A stretch of 64,000 bases of DNA. It comes from Gonocerus acuteangulatus. Its lineage: Eukaryota > Arthropoda > Insecta > Hemiptera > Coreidae. Where the stretch lies: positions 49,677,774-49,741,773 of the forward strand of contig OX328127.1 in the NCBI GenBank assembly GCA_946811695.1, given 5' to 3'. The translations under genes and the position numbers were made by a program. The notes under the pieces are model-generated. The model did not search any database, was not told where the DNA came from, and saw nothing but the letters and a program-made list of their open reading frames with translations. Shown here in pieces: positions 12,300-23,342 of this stretch (the first letter of the stretch is position 1; the number at the start of each line of letters is the position of its first letter).

Positions 12300-13505
12300 C
12301 AGAAGGAGATAGCTCGGGAAATCACGGAGCTGTCGAAGGAGGCTGTTTTATAAGCTGAAGGATAGAGGGCAGAGAGACGGGAACTTGAAAGGAAATGGAT
12401 ACAGGATTTAAGCAGGAAGAAGTTGTAATTTTAGGAAGGGAATTTGGTGGAAATGGCCTGGTACAGAAAGAGCCGCCGTTTTGATGGAAATATTCACTTC
12501 ATACCGGTGAGATGTATTATTATGAATGAAAGCAAATTCGGAATATCACTAGTGTGGTTTTACTATGTATCCAAATTATAAATATGCCAGCACGGCTGCA
12601 ATTCTTCACAACGAAAGTTGATATATATCGTTCGCACCTAATGAGAATGGTGCATAATGATAATAACCAAAACTGGTGCTTCAAGAGGGGTTTACTTCAA
12701 ACACAGGCTAATCTAAATTGTAAATTTTCACTTGTGATGAGAAATTTTTGTCTTCGCCCAGCTACGAGGCGTAGAATAGCCTACGCCTACTAGGAATGTG
12801 CATAGTTTATATTGTTGCTGTTGTTTTATATTAAAGGATTAGTACATGAATGCCTGCAATTTGTTAGCTTTTACAGATTTGACTGTGCAAAAGTAAATTG
12901 ATAAATGTAACCATAAATGTCCCATGTTGTGCTGAAAGCTTACACGAAGAGAGAGAGTAAAGTATTGACGTAAACCCCCTGAGAAGGGTTTTTGTAGCAT
13001 ATGTCGGCATAGGATCGTGAGAGCGTAACCATGGAGGAGGATGTGAGGATAGCTCGTGAAGAGTACCGCCTTCAGCATAAGTCACACTCCCTAATAACAG
13101 AGCTGCCGGGGACAACAAATGATTCAACCTCCAGCCGGTGTTTATCACTCACGACCGCCCCATTGCCACCCCCTTCCCCCTCTCTCTGACCACGTCAAAT
13201 CCCTGTTTTATAGCGTTTTGTTCCAGCGGAGACTCTCTTGAAGACAAATTATACTTCTTTACTACACTCCATCAGTACGCTAAGGGCGGCTAAATAATAA
13301 GGTACGCTAGAGGAAACGTCCATCTTTCCCCTCCGTAAGAGCCGAGTCAAATTCCATTCGTAAGCCGCTAAGATACTAAATAAGGAGCCCGCATCTACTT
13401 ACTGTAAGAATCAGGATTCTTCTTAATCAATACGTATTAATAATATCCATATACGAGCATAAATTAAAGTTATTAATAAAATAATGAATTATAAGAAGGT
13501 AATAG
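12300..13505. other. Unassigned DNA
   Basis: No element recognised. Several overlapping short frames on both strands near 12.6-13.1 kb lack motifs and are treated as chance. Confidence 0.4.
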
Positions 13506-13506
13506 G

Positions 13507-13660
13507 GGGTCTCCCTTGGTCTAGTGGCTAGCGCCTTAGATTCATAAGCGGGAGATGGTGGGTTCGATCCACACCGGCGGCAAGAATTTTCTCATTCCAC
13601 GGCTCTTTGGGAACGTGGGGGGGGCCTCGCTGCACCCTGGATGTCGGCGCGAAAAAAAGT
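13507..13660 (+). mobile_element. tRNA-derived SINE, family T1
   Basis: The head GGGTCTCCCTTGGTCTAGTG then GCTAGCGCC (A box) and GGTGGGTTCGATCC (B box) folds like a tRNA with CAT in the anticodon position, suggesting a methionine-type tRNA ancestor. The body contains TTTTCTCATTCCACGGCTC and CTGCACCCTGGATGTCGGCG. The tail is cut short at an A run. Copies on the minus strand lie at 25215-25310, 29214-29288 and 39512-39676. Confidence 0.8.
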
Positions 13661-13940
13661 TAATAGGTAATAGACCTCCTTGGAATAAAAAAATCGCTTT
13701 CAAAAAGGGGGACTTAAAATGACGAATGGTCGGAATTTAAATTTACATTGATATTTAAACAAAAAAATAAATATACAATCATGACGTAAAAAATAAAAAT
13801 TCTCTGCAATAATACACAATTAGTTAAAACGTATATTATATTTTCAGATAGCAAGACATCATTCAAAGAGCCTTGATTTTCTACACTCAATTGTGATGAT
13901 AAACCTCAATTTTCCTATATTCTTATAAATCATAGATTTA

Positions 13941-14242
13941 TAAGTAAAGATGGAATGGTTGGGATTCGGCTAAATAAACCTCAATATGATTTTGTTTTAA
14001 AAAATCTATATTTCGGACGTTTCGGCTACTCATTGGTAGCCTTCGTCAGCTAAAATGACAAAAAAAAAAAATTAATACAAAAACAGAAAAAATTATGATT
14101 TTTTTTTTTTTTTTTTTTTTTTTGTCATTTTAGCTGACGAAGGCTACCAATGAGTAGCCGAAACGTCCGAAATATAGATTTTTTAAAACAAAATCATATT
14201 GAGGTTTATTTAGCCGAATCCCAACCATTCCATCTTTACTTA
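13941..14242. mobile_element. Palindromic Penelope-like (hammerhead-bearing) repeat
   Basis: An almost perfect inverted repeat. The left arm is about 13941-14062 and the right arm about 14123-14242, separated by an A/T-rich spacer with long A and T runs. The arms share CATATTGAGGTTTATTTAGC and ACGTCCGAAATATAG. Each arm carries a hammerhead-like core (see the separate entry). Penelope-like elements often occur as inverted or tandem terminal repeats with hammerhead motifs, which is why I place it there. No reverse transcriptase or GIY-YIG domain is present. A diverged relative lies at 17480-17600. Confidence 0.6.
14129..14176 (+). ncRNA. Hammerhead-ribozyme-like motif (mirror copy on the other arm)
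   Basis: Core CTGACGA (14134-14140) is followed by a hairpin, GGCTAC/GTAGCC (14142-14147 with 14154-14159). Then comes GAAA (14160-14163), a self-complementary ACGT, and a potential cleavage C (14167). This is the CUGANGA-stem II-GAA layout of a type I hammerhead, and the palindromic ACGT would give stem III only in a dimer. Against activity: one extra A sits between CUGANGA and stem II, and stem I is weak (C:G, then AAAT with ATTT around a mismatch). The same motif lies inverted at about 14008-14057. Confidence 0.4.
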
Positions 14243-14976
14243 TCACCTCGACGGCTAACTATCTAATCATCATCATAGATTTATATTTAAAATAAATCTC
14301 TGATCGAAAATGTGACATATGTGGATGGTATCAAGAGGTCTTAGTATATTTAGCAACCCGCGCCAAGAAAACCACTTTATATGAATAATTGATTTATTCT
14401 AGGGTCAGTCCATATCAGATCATCCAGGCCATGAAACCCATGTCCTCAGAATTTCCTGAAACTTTTTTTAATTGTTGAACTGGTCATTCTAATGATATAT
14501 TCCAAATTATAGTTAGATATCTTCAATACTTTTTGAGTTATGAATTTTTAAAGTTGTCTATAAAACTTGGTTTTTCTTTTACTGACGTTTTAAGTCAAAG
14601 CGACTTTCATTTACTAAAAAAATCATTACTCTGTTAATGTTAATGATATCTCAATGGGATTTTCACCAAAATGGTCGCAATAATATTTTGAATATGGGAA
14701 ACATATATTTACTATCTGTTATCTGTCTGGTTGCTAAGTGTATTTATTTAAAAACAAAATTTTAATTTAAAATAAATTAAAAACATAAAAATTTCAAAAA
14801 TCGATAAAAATAAAAGGCGCTCCATAAAATCAAGTTCTTTTTTCATGGATACATTCTTAAAAGTATAAACTATTAGATTTTAAAAGAAAAACTCTGGGAT
14901 TTTGCTGTTAAATATTCTTAAATCAATGAAATAATATAAATTCCTTTCTTTTTTTTTTTAATAATTACCTACTTAA

Positions 14977-15095
14977 ACGTCGGGCGTGGTCAGTACCTGA
15001 AGGGGTGACCGACTATGTCTGTTCGTATTATAAAAGGGTGGCGACCTGTAGATAGCCCGGCGCTAATAGCCAAATAGTTGATGCGCCTTCAAAAA
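14977..15095 (+). mobile_element. 5S-derived SINE fragment in left arm
   Basis: 5'-truncated copy starting in the 3' half of 5S (CGGGCGTGGTCAGTACCTGA then GGGTGACCGAC). It runs through ATTATAAAAGGGTGGCGACC and the tail GCGCTAATAGCCAAATAGTT then GATGCGCC, and closes with an A run. Present in mirror image in the right arm, so it was inserted before the inverted arms formed or homogenised. Confidence 0.75.
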
Positions 15096-15107
15096 AAAAA
15101 AAAAAGA

Positions 15108-15138
<31 letters not shown>

Positions 15139-15149
15139 CTAACTACTTA

Positions 15150-15244
15150 ATGATTAATATAATCGGCGGGAAAATTCCTCGCCGTGCCCTGGATGTCGGC
15201 TAATGACCTAGATGTAGGTGCGCTGTAAAAAAAAAAAAAAAAAA
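15150..15244 (+). mobile_element. T1 SINE fragment between 5S SINE copies
   Basis: The T1 body AAAATTCCTCGCCGTGCCCT then GGATGTCGGCTAATGACC and GTGCGCTGT ends in an A run. It is missing from the right arm, so it was inserted in only one arm. Confidence 0.6.
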
Positions 15245-15251
15245 TTACCTT

Positions 15252-15385
15252 AACTTCGGGCGTGGTCAGTACCTGAATGGGTGACCAACTATGTGCTGTT
15301 CGCATTATAAAAGGGTGGCGACCTGTAGATAGCCCGACGCTAATAGTCAAATAGTTGATGCGCCGTAAAAAAAAAAAAAAATAAT
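15252..15385 (+). mobile_element. Second 5S-derived SINE fragment in left arm
   Basis: CGGGCGTGGTCAGTACCTGA, then ATGGGTGACCAAC, TTATAAAAGGGTGGCGACC and GATGCGCCGT plus poly(A). Very close to the copy at 14977 but a separate insertion or duplication. Confidence 0.7.
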
Positions 15386-15663
15386 AAAAAAAAATAAATT
15401 AAAAAAAAATTACCTACTTAATGATTAATATAAGTGTACTGAAGCTATTATTTAGGTTAATCTTAATATAAACTTTTGTAAATAAACTATTTTTGAAGTT
15501 TACTATAAACTTAGTTTTGGCAGTTTCCGAAAATTTAAGTAAGTAAAATTTGGGTTAAAAATGGTAAAAACTACGTGTTCCGGACACAGTCTTGGGTGAC
15601 CGGTTTTTGCCTAGAATCTATTATTGATTCCTTTTTAACCGGAGTAAGCTTTATGTTATCTAT

Positions 15664-15838
15664 TTTTGTACTATTAAAGCCAAAAAGTGTCTGGCTCCTG
15701 GAGTACATTGAAGGTTTGCTTTTATTACAATCCGCTTGATAATTCCGCCAATACAGTTACGAGGGGACGTCCCATAACTGGTAGCAGAAAACGCCATCAA
15801 CATTTTTCCTTCTGGATAATTAATTTCACAAATGTTGT
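15664..15838 (-). pseudogene. Decayed transposon-encoded ORF
   Basis: One minus-strand frame of about 58 codons reads NSKGCHNICEINYPEGKMLM, then AFSATSYGTSPRNCIGGIIK and RIVIKANLQ...ARHFLALIVQK before a stop. The pattern ATS-[HY]-G-x-(3)-[DN]-x-IGG-x-[IV]-KR recurs, from memory, in transposon-encoded proteins of arthropods, usually as ATSHGK...DGIGGTVKR. I cannot name the superfamily. Upstream (15839-16080) the frame shifts and stops appear, so the gene is dead. Its central position between the long inverted repeats fits the element's own former transposase. Confidence 0.45.
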
Positions 15839-16629
15839 GGCAACCTTTTGAGTTTCATAGACAAATGCCACATCATCTTCCAAGTCATCAGATACCTCAC
15901 AGAGATAGGAAACTTTCAGTTCTTTGGTGTATTCTTGTCTTGTATAGATCACAACTAGATGAAAAGAACAACTGTTGTTGTTCCAATAATAATCTTGGCT
16001 TCATTTTGCAACACAAACGAATAGTTTTCACTGTAGTCAATTATTTATTTATTGTGAGTATCGCAACTGAGGCGACGAGCTCATTAAAACGACAGAATCA
16101 AAGGCAGTTAGTTTTGGTCAAATCTACAAATGGTCAGTTGTCCTTAAATAAAAAAAAAAAAAAAAAAAAAAAAAATTTGTTAGCTTACATATTTTTATGA
16201 TTGTTAGCTAACACAATTTTCAATCAAAATCATTATATAGAATAAGAACAAAAAGGAAATACAAATATTTGCCTAAAACGTACGTTATATTTTTGAATAG
16301 ATGTTTTCATGCTTTAAATGTGTTAGTAGTGTTTGTAAGTATGGGCTACCTTCCGTCAGTAAGTCATATAAGTCGTAAGGAATGGTTAGTTTGCTACTTT
16401 GTCTACAGTCAGTTAGTATATGTTTGACGGTGAGTTCTGTTGCATATTCGATAAGTGGGTATTTCTTTTCTGTCTAGTAAATACAAATGGTCTAGTAAGT
16501 AATTTTCTGTACTCAATTAGAATAATAAAAAACTAAGTTTATAGTAAACTTTAAACATAGTTTATTTACATAAGTTTATATTAAGATTAACTTAAGTAAT
16601 AGTAAATGTAGCTTCAGTACGCTGATATT

Positions 16630-16644
16630 AATCATTAAGTAGTT

Positions 16645-16711
<67 letters not shown>

Positions 16712-16832
16712 TAAGGCGCATCAACTATTTGGCTATTAGCGCCGGGCTATCCACAGGTCGCCACCCTTTTATAATACGAACAGACATAGTCGGTCACCCC
16801 TTCAGGTACTGACCACGCCCGACGTTTAAGTA
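16630..16832 (-). mobile_element. 5S-derived SINE in right arm with long poly(T) (poly(A) on minus)
   Basis: Mirror copy of 14977-15095: GGCGCATCAACTATTTGGCT, GGTCGCCACCCTTTTATAAT and GTACTGACCACGCCCG. The homopolymer at 16649-16710 is about 60 T. Confidence 0.75.
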
Positions 16833-17412
16833 GGTAATTATTAAAAAAAAAAGAAAGGAATTTATATTATTTTATTGATTTAAGAATATTTAACAGCAAA
16901 ATCCCAGAGTTTTTCTTTTAAAATCTAATAGTTTATACTTTTAAGAATGTATCCATGAAAAAAGAACTTGATTTTATGGAGCGCCTTTTATTTTTATCGA
17001 TTTTTGAAATTTTTATGTTTTTAATTTATTTTAAAATAAAATTTTGTTTTTAAATAAGTATACTTAGCAACCTGAAAGATGACAGAGAGTAAATATATTT
17101 TTCCCATATTCAAAATATTATTGTGACCACTTTGGTGAAAATCCCATTGAGATATCATTAACATAAACAGAGTAATGATTTTTTTAGTAAATGAAAGTCG
17201 CTTTGACTTAAAACGTCAGTAAAAGAAAAAACAAGTTTTATAGACAACTTTAAAAATTCATAGCTCAAAAAGTATTAAAGATATCTAACTAAAATTGGGA
17301 ATATATCATTAGAATGACCAGTTCAACAAATAAAAAAAGTTCCAGGCAATTCTGAGGACATGGGTTTGTTTCATTTCACTATTTTTCTGGATGATTTGAT
17401 ATGGACTGACCC

Positions 17413-18255
17413 TCTAATAAATAAAATATCAAAAAAAAACCTTGTGGCACCCCAAGGTCTAGAAGTGAAAAAATACAAAATGGCTTCTTGTTGAATGGTT
17501 GAGATTTGGCTAAAAGAAAACGTTTGATTTTCAGAAAAATCTGTGCTTCGAACGTTTCCATGCTCTTTGGCAGCCTTATTATAAACGACTTATGAAGTCT
17601 ATGTACTAAGCGATGAAGTGGCGTACTAAAAGAAATGAAAGGCGGGTCCTCATGAGGACGAAAATTAAAATCGATAGTACTTGGTAAATAAAGCAGATTT
17701 CCTGCTTCAACAAAATAATACATTAATAAAACAACAGAAAATAGTGAAATAGTTTTCTCCAATGATCGTAAAATACTGCAGCATCACCTAAGCATATACA
17801 AGTGTGCAAACAAGTACCCCAATAAACCCGGCTTGTACATACTCGTAGGGTGTGAAGTTTAAACACTGCTATCAGCAAGAACAGAGGGTCTTGGTCTGTT
17901 TTTGTGTTAGACTTAGTAAAAGCAAGGTGAGAACAAAAAAAAAAAAAAAACCTCTTCCTCAGGAGACCCCACACATGCGGGCACCATTCTGTTTACAAAA
18001 GATTCCTGCAACCCATGTCTCACCCTCGTAGATAGGAAAAACTATGCTTTCAGACATGGGCTGTTTCCTAGACACTTAAAACGTCCCATAGTTTTCCCGA
18101 ATGTTTACGTCCGTGGTCAAAATCCTTATCCTTATCCTTCTTTTATTTGTTAAAAGAGCAATTAAATTATATATTACAGTTTAATACAATTATGAAAAGA
18201 GCTTTTCTCAATCGTAGGATTCAATTAAATTTTGCAGCTAAATCTCTTCAATCGG
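17413..18255. other. Unassigned DNA with a diverged hammerhead-repeat relative
   Basis: 17480-17600 resembles the palindromic repeat at 13941-14242 (TGAATGGTTGAGATTTGGCT; CTTCGAACGTTTCCATGCTC; GGCAGCC) with the hammerhead core lost. The rest is unassigned. Confidence 0.4.
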
Positions 18256-18256
18256 C

Positions 18257-18940
18257 GTGCTAAGACTTAAAATTACTATGTGTGAACAGCTACGTAACGT
18301 GCAAATATTGAATGGAGGGCAAATGAACAATCCAATAGATCCGAGAAGAATTTTTTTTTTTTTTTTGCTTCACAAATCGTCCATAGTTTTAGGAAAATTC
18401 GAAATTAAAAAATTAATAATTTTGGGATCTTCATATATTTTCTTAAGTATCTCGAAAACGGTTGTGAAATCTGTGGAAGGTTATCATTCAAAATCTTACT
18501 AAATTCTCCACAAACAAGGATCCAGGAAAAAAGTAAATTTCGATGGGGCGATGTCCATCGAAGAAATACGTCTTTAAAACTCCGAAATTGTTAGTTTCTT
18601 TGCTTTGAACGATTTCTTGTGTTTGATTTCGTCAGGTTTTTTATGGCTTGTAGTTTTTTTTAATTGGTTTTATGAGTAATATTAATTTGTCAGTAAAACA
18701 AGATAAGTAAAATGAGAAACAATTTTTGGTTGTTTGTCATAGATCTTTCCGATCGTAAGTCGATGAGGCCGAATGAGCAGTTTCCGCTACAGTTAGTGCC
18801 GCCTATGTAGGTGATATAATTTTTCACAAAATATTAAACAATTTTTTTCCAGCCTTTCCAAATAACACTAGGGATAAGGAAGTTATGGAAACGCGCTAAG
18901 ATGACGCAGTTCCACCGAGTCTACTTTTTTATAATTCGGA
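18257..18940 (+). repeat. R1 family repeat, partial copy
   Basis: Words GGGATCTTCATATATTTTCT, CTCGAAAACGGTTGTG and GATGGGGCGATGTCCATCG match R1. The end GCGCTAAGATGACGCAGTTC at 18894-18915 is the R1 terminal motif. Confidence 0.65.
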
Positions 18941-19732
18941 GTTCATATAATATATAAATAGCCTATGAAGAAGTATTTATGCTCAGGAGTTGACATATAA
19001 TTCCTTCCTTTGAATATATCCCCTTAAAGAGAATCGAGTAAAGCTGTAACTATAAGAGATAGTAAAGCGAAGGAGCGGAGAGGGAATGAGTAAAAGAGGG
19101 TGATATGTTTATTAGAGACAGCCCCCCAAGGGGTGGTATACCAGCTACCCCCGGGGGCTTGTTCCTCCTCTCAAGAGTAGTAAATGCCTTAAGTTCCTCC
19201 TTCTAGCTCTTATTCACCGATGGGGTGGTAAAGTGTTCTATTTCTAGCCGCCAACATTACAATGTGATATTTTATCCGAGGGAACACTGTCTCTTCACCT
19301 AACTACATCTTTAACCTTAAGGACACATTACGCTTAGAAAAGTAGAAGCAAGTCATTTCTCACAGATAAGCATTACAATGCAATACAAAGTTTAAAATCA
19401 ACATCTGACACCATAACAAATATTACAGTTGGAAACATATCAAAAACAAACAGTGAAGTGTGAGTAATTGAAGTGATAGAGTGACTGAATATAAATTGTG
19501 AAAAGTGCATACTTTCACTAGAAATCAATGTGTGGGGGGTTTACAATTCGATCAAGTGGTAAACGTTGAAGAAAGTATCAACTTCTCTTTAGAATTTTTA
19601 ATTTCTTTGCACGTATCAGGAATGCCAAGACACTGCCTTCGACTGAAAATTAGATGTCCGATAATATTACTTAAGCTAAGCAAGCTACACACGGTCAAAC
19701 AGGCCTGTCAGTTAAGACTGTTCAGGCGGCCG

Positions 19733-19734
<2 letters not shown>
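18941..19734. other. Unassigned DNA
   Basis: Contains a local palindrome-like CCCCCCAAGGGGTGGTATACC...CCCCCGGGGGC near 19122-19160. No gene recognised. Confidence 0.4.

Positions 19735-19791
<57 letters not shown>
19735..19791. repeat. (TA)n microsatellite
   Basis: About 55 bases of TA dinucleotides. Confidence 0.9.
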
Positions 19792-19794
<3 letters not shown>

Positions 19795-20104
19795 GGAATA
19801 ATTATAAAAACATTTCAGGATAGTTAAATAATTGTAATCCAAAATTTACACGTAATTTGACATATTTTAGAATAACATTTCAATTTCGACGCCCAGATAG
19901 TATCTTTTATCAATGAGTTAAGTGAATTAAACACTGTTTTTTCGAAGAATACTTTCTCTACATTATGGTGGCATAATTAGTATTTAATGATCTTTAACGG
20001 TTTTTGAGCAATCCTTTCTTATTCAATAAAAAATATATCTATCTTTAAAAAATAGAAACAAGGACATGGTCTTTTTCCATTCGGAAACACACACGCACAC
20101 CACC

Positions 20105-21030
20105 GTTCGCTCTCTAGCTTGCTCAAAAATGGTCCGATTTTGATGAAATTTAGCACTGAAATCTTTCGTCTAATTCGTTAGCCAGCAGAATCCGTCCACC
20201 AGATGTTTTTGGTGCGAAATTCGCGCGAAAAAATCGTAACGCTTACGTTTTCGAGTTCATATGCTTACAGGTACTCGTTTTATAGGTTTCTTAAAGTAGG
20301 AAAACAAATGAAACCATTTTTAAAGCGATCTCTGTAACTGTTTTCGACATTGAAACACCTATTTTTCCAAACTAATTTTCAGTTTGGGTATTCGGAAACG
20401 ATTAATGCAAGTGGAACTTGTTCCAGACGTTTGATATTCATCTAATCTATTATAGGTAAATTTTGGTTCCGTTAAGAAAGTACTAGAAATAATTTATTCC
20501 ATTAACAGGCATGAAACGTTTTGGGATTTTCGTATATTTTCGATAATACTCATCTCGAAAACGGTTGGGAAATAGTCGTAAGTGGAAAGTAACCCTTCCA
20601 AAGCTTACTAAATTCTTTAAAAAAAAGTTCAAATGTAATTTATGATGGGGTGATGTCAATCGGAGAAATAAGGACTTGAAAATTCGCAATTGTTTGTTTT
20701 GCTCTATTTATAGTGGGTTTTTGTTTATCTAACTTTTTAACTGGTTGCATTTAACAGAAAAACGAAAATTTGACTAAAACAAGGTAAGAAAATGTGAAAC
20801 ATTGTTATAGTGTTTCCTAGAGCGAACGTTGAGATGGGGGACGTCGCCTTGATACTGTGAGTTTCCTGTTAAGGCGCCTTAAATCTATTTTTTCTTCGAG
20901 ATTTTATTTTATATTTTTCACGAAAGATCAAACCCCACCAATAACTGCTACTATTCCTTTACTAATAGCACTTGAGATATTAACGGAACCGCGCTAAGAT
21001 GACGCAATTCCTGCGAGTCGATTTTTTTTC
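20105..21030 (+). repeat. R1 family repeat, near-complete copy
   Basis: Begins with GCTCAAAAATGGTCCGATTT then TGATGAAATTTAGC. It passes through AGCAGAATCCGTCC, TTCGCGCGAAAAAATCG, CTCATCTCGAAAACGGTTGG and GGGGTGATGTCAATCGG, and ends with CGCGCTAAGATGACGCAATT then CCTGCGAGTCG near 20990-21020. This is the fullest plus-strand view of R1. No protein-coding capacity is shared between copies. The class is unknown. Confidence 0.75.
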
Positions 21031-21498
21031 ACCTGGTTTCGATAATTTTGCACGGAGAGATATTTTAAATTGAGCTCAGCCCAATATTGCTGCAGAAATA
21101 GCTGCATCTGTAGTTTGAATTGAATCGGAACCAGAGGTTGTATTTTCTTAAGGATCTGGTAGCAAGTTGACCTTTGCACTTTATCTGCAAAGGCCGTTAG
21201 AAACGTACAGTGCACATATACGCTTGAAAATAGAAATGATAAGATTGTAGTAATAACCATGGAGAATGTTCCGCATTCGAGTCAGTAGATAGCGCGACGG
21301 CAGCCTGTTCTGCGATGTATATGACTGTATATGTATAAAGAAATAAATAAGAAGAAGTAACGTGGATAAATTAACCATTCCTTCTAAAGCTTGCTCCGGA
21401 CTTCCCTCAGGCTTTTCCTCATTACGCTCATTAAACAAGGAAGCCATAAAAGGCGGTTTTAGCCACTGCACAAACTAACCTTCATGTTTTATAGGTGA
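21031..21498. other. Unassigned DNA
   Basis: Two overlapping minus-strand frames here have no recognisable motif. Treated as noncoding. Confidence 0.4.
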
Positions 21499-22280
21499 CT
21501 AGCTGTTACCCGGCGTGCCATGCTACACCTACTTTCTACATATAGAAAAGCCTAAATAAATTAGAAACCAAATAAGTATTATTAAAATCTAATAACACGA
21601 ATCTGTAACTGTTTCGAACCTGTGACCCAACTCTGAGTCCTAGACGACTTTGACATAACCTATAACACCCCCCGTATCAAGACATACATGTATGCCAAGT
21701 TTGGTAAAAATCGGTCTAACGGTGTGGATTTTTATAAAAAGAAACAACAACATACAGACAGCAGCTGGTGGACGTTTTTGACCTGGCCTATGAAAATCCC
21801 CTGATCAAGACCAACCTGTGTGCCCAGTTAGATCAAAATCCGTCAAACGGTGTGGGTTTGTATAAAGAACAAACATAGAGACAGACATCTGGTAGACGTT
21901 TTTGACTTAACCTACGACACTCCCCAGATTAAGATCTACATGTGAACCGAGTTTAGTCAAAATCGGACGAACGGTATGGATTTGTATAAGGGACAAACAT
22001 ACAGACAGACAGCTGGTAGACGTTTTTGACTTAGCCTACGACTCTCCAAAGATTAAGATCTACATGTGTACCGAGTTTAGTCAAAATCGGATGAACGGTA
22101 TGGATTTGTATAAGGGACAAACATACAGACAGACAGATGGTAGATTTTTTTGACCTAGCCTAGGAGATTTCTCGTATCAAGACCTACCATTATTCCAAGT
22201 TTGGTCAAAAACGGTCAAACGGTGTGGATTGGACAAACAAACAGAAAAACAGACAGACACGTGATTTTTATATATATAGA
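21499..22280 (-). mobile_element. Non-autonomous Helitron, 782-bp copy
   Basis: On the minus strand it starts TCTATATATA (2280-end side) with CACGTG nearby and ends GGGTAACAGCTAG at 21499. Flanks are A (21498) and T (22281). The interior holds at least four imperfect copies of a roughly 120-bp unit with 'GGTGTGGATTTGTATAA' and 'CAGACAGACAGCTGGTAGAC' words, which explains why it is longer than the 452-bp relative at 39727. Confidence 0.75.
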
Positions 22281-23281
22281 TTACGCATCGTAAACATGGA
22301 ACCGATTCCCCCCGCACCCTTCAACCACTCAAACAAATATGATAGGATCGTTCCTATGTGAATTACATACCACGTATATGTTGTACGTTACGTTAATATT
22401 TAAAAAAAAAATACAACTATTAGCACGACCATTCAGATGGAGAGGATTGTTTTTATACTACCATTGTTCAGTAACATTATTGTTGATTAGGTCATGATCA
22501 TTATTCACCATGTATTATAATAGCGACTAGGAAACAAAAAAATTTCAACAGAAACAAGGTATATCCTAATTACCGTAGACGTTCATGCCATTCAACGCCC
22601 CTTCGCCTAAACGTCGTCATCTCGCAGCGGTTGGACAAAGTTAACCGCTGCTCCAAACCCAATCCAGTACACCTAAAAACAAGTAATACACTATTGTTTT
22701 CGGAAAACCTTTGTTGCCTTTATGCTATTAAAATAGAATTCTTAGTTACAGCAATAAGGAGCATTTATTTTGGGGTAGAATAAATTTAAAGCCTTCATCT
22801 AAGGTGTCCCTTTTCATTAAAAGATAAACTTGATCCTTTTTATCGGCAAAGGATTGGAGGCCGATGAAAATTAATGAAGGAGTAAAAGAGCTAGTATAGA
22901 CGACAAGAGCTCGCCCGTGAAGGCAGATAAGGAAGAAAGGGCCTCATCCTAATTAAAAGGAGCTGCTCATGGTCCTTAATGACGATGAGCAGGGCTCATA
23001 CAGACACTGAGTAGCCGATTAATAAAAAAAAAAAGTAGTAGTTATAACGGATAGTTAAAGGCTTAATGGATTCCATGCAGGACGGATCTTTGACGGTAAT
23101 TATAGGAACAATGCCGTCTAGGGGAGTCAATCATGGAAGGTTTTAGTTACAAATTAAATTCTGAAAGGGATGACACCAAACTACAAGTCACCTCTGTCAT
23201 TTCACGCCTGTAAGAAATGAGAATAATGCAAGCTTAATCATTTTAAACTGGCGATAACTTATATACAGTGAAAATTTTTTA

Positions 23282-23342
<61 letters not shown>

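Larger units (their letters stand above)
14402..17412. mobile_element. 3-kb DNA transposon with long terminal inverted repeats
   Basis: The ends are GGGTCAGTCCATATCA on the left and its complement TGATATGGACTGACCC on the right (one position differs), flanked by 4-bp duplications TCTA (14398-14401 and 17413-17416). The inverted arms extend over roughly 14402-15515 and 16528-17412. They share, for example, ATGGAGCGCCTTTTATTTTT and the block TATTAAGATTAA. The left arm is longer because extra SINE pieces sit in it. The middle holds a decayed minus-strand ORF (15664-15838). Superfamily unresolved: 4-bp duplications occur in several groups, for example Academ and Sola2. Confidence 0.75.

Noticed and set aside
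13515..13575. Functional tRNA gene at the T1 SINE head
   Set aside because: A and B boxes are present, but the acceptor stem does not close, and the same head recurs with a SINE body and poly(A) elsewhere.
15832..16200. 122-codon plus-strand ORF
   Set aside because: Antisense to the decayed transposon ORF and ends in a poly-lysine run from an A tract.
21181..21471. 96-codon minus-strand ORF
   Set aside because: Low-information sequence, overlaps another frame on the same strand, no family signal.
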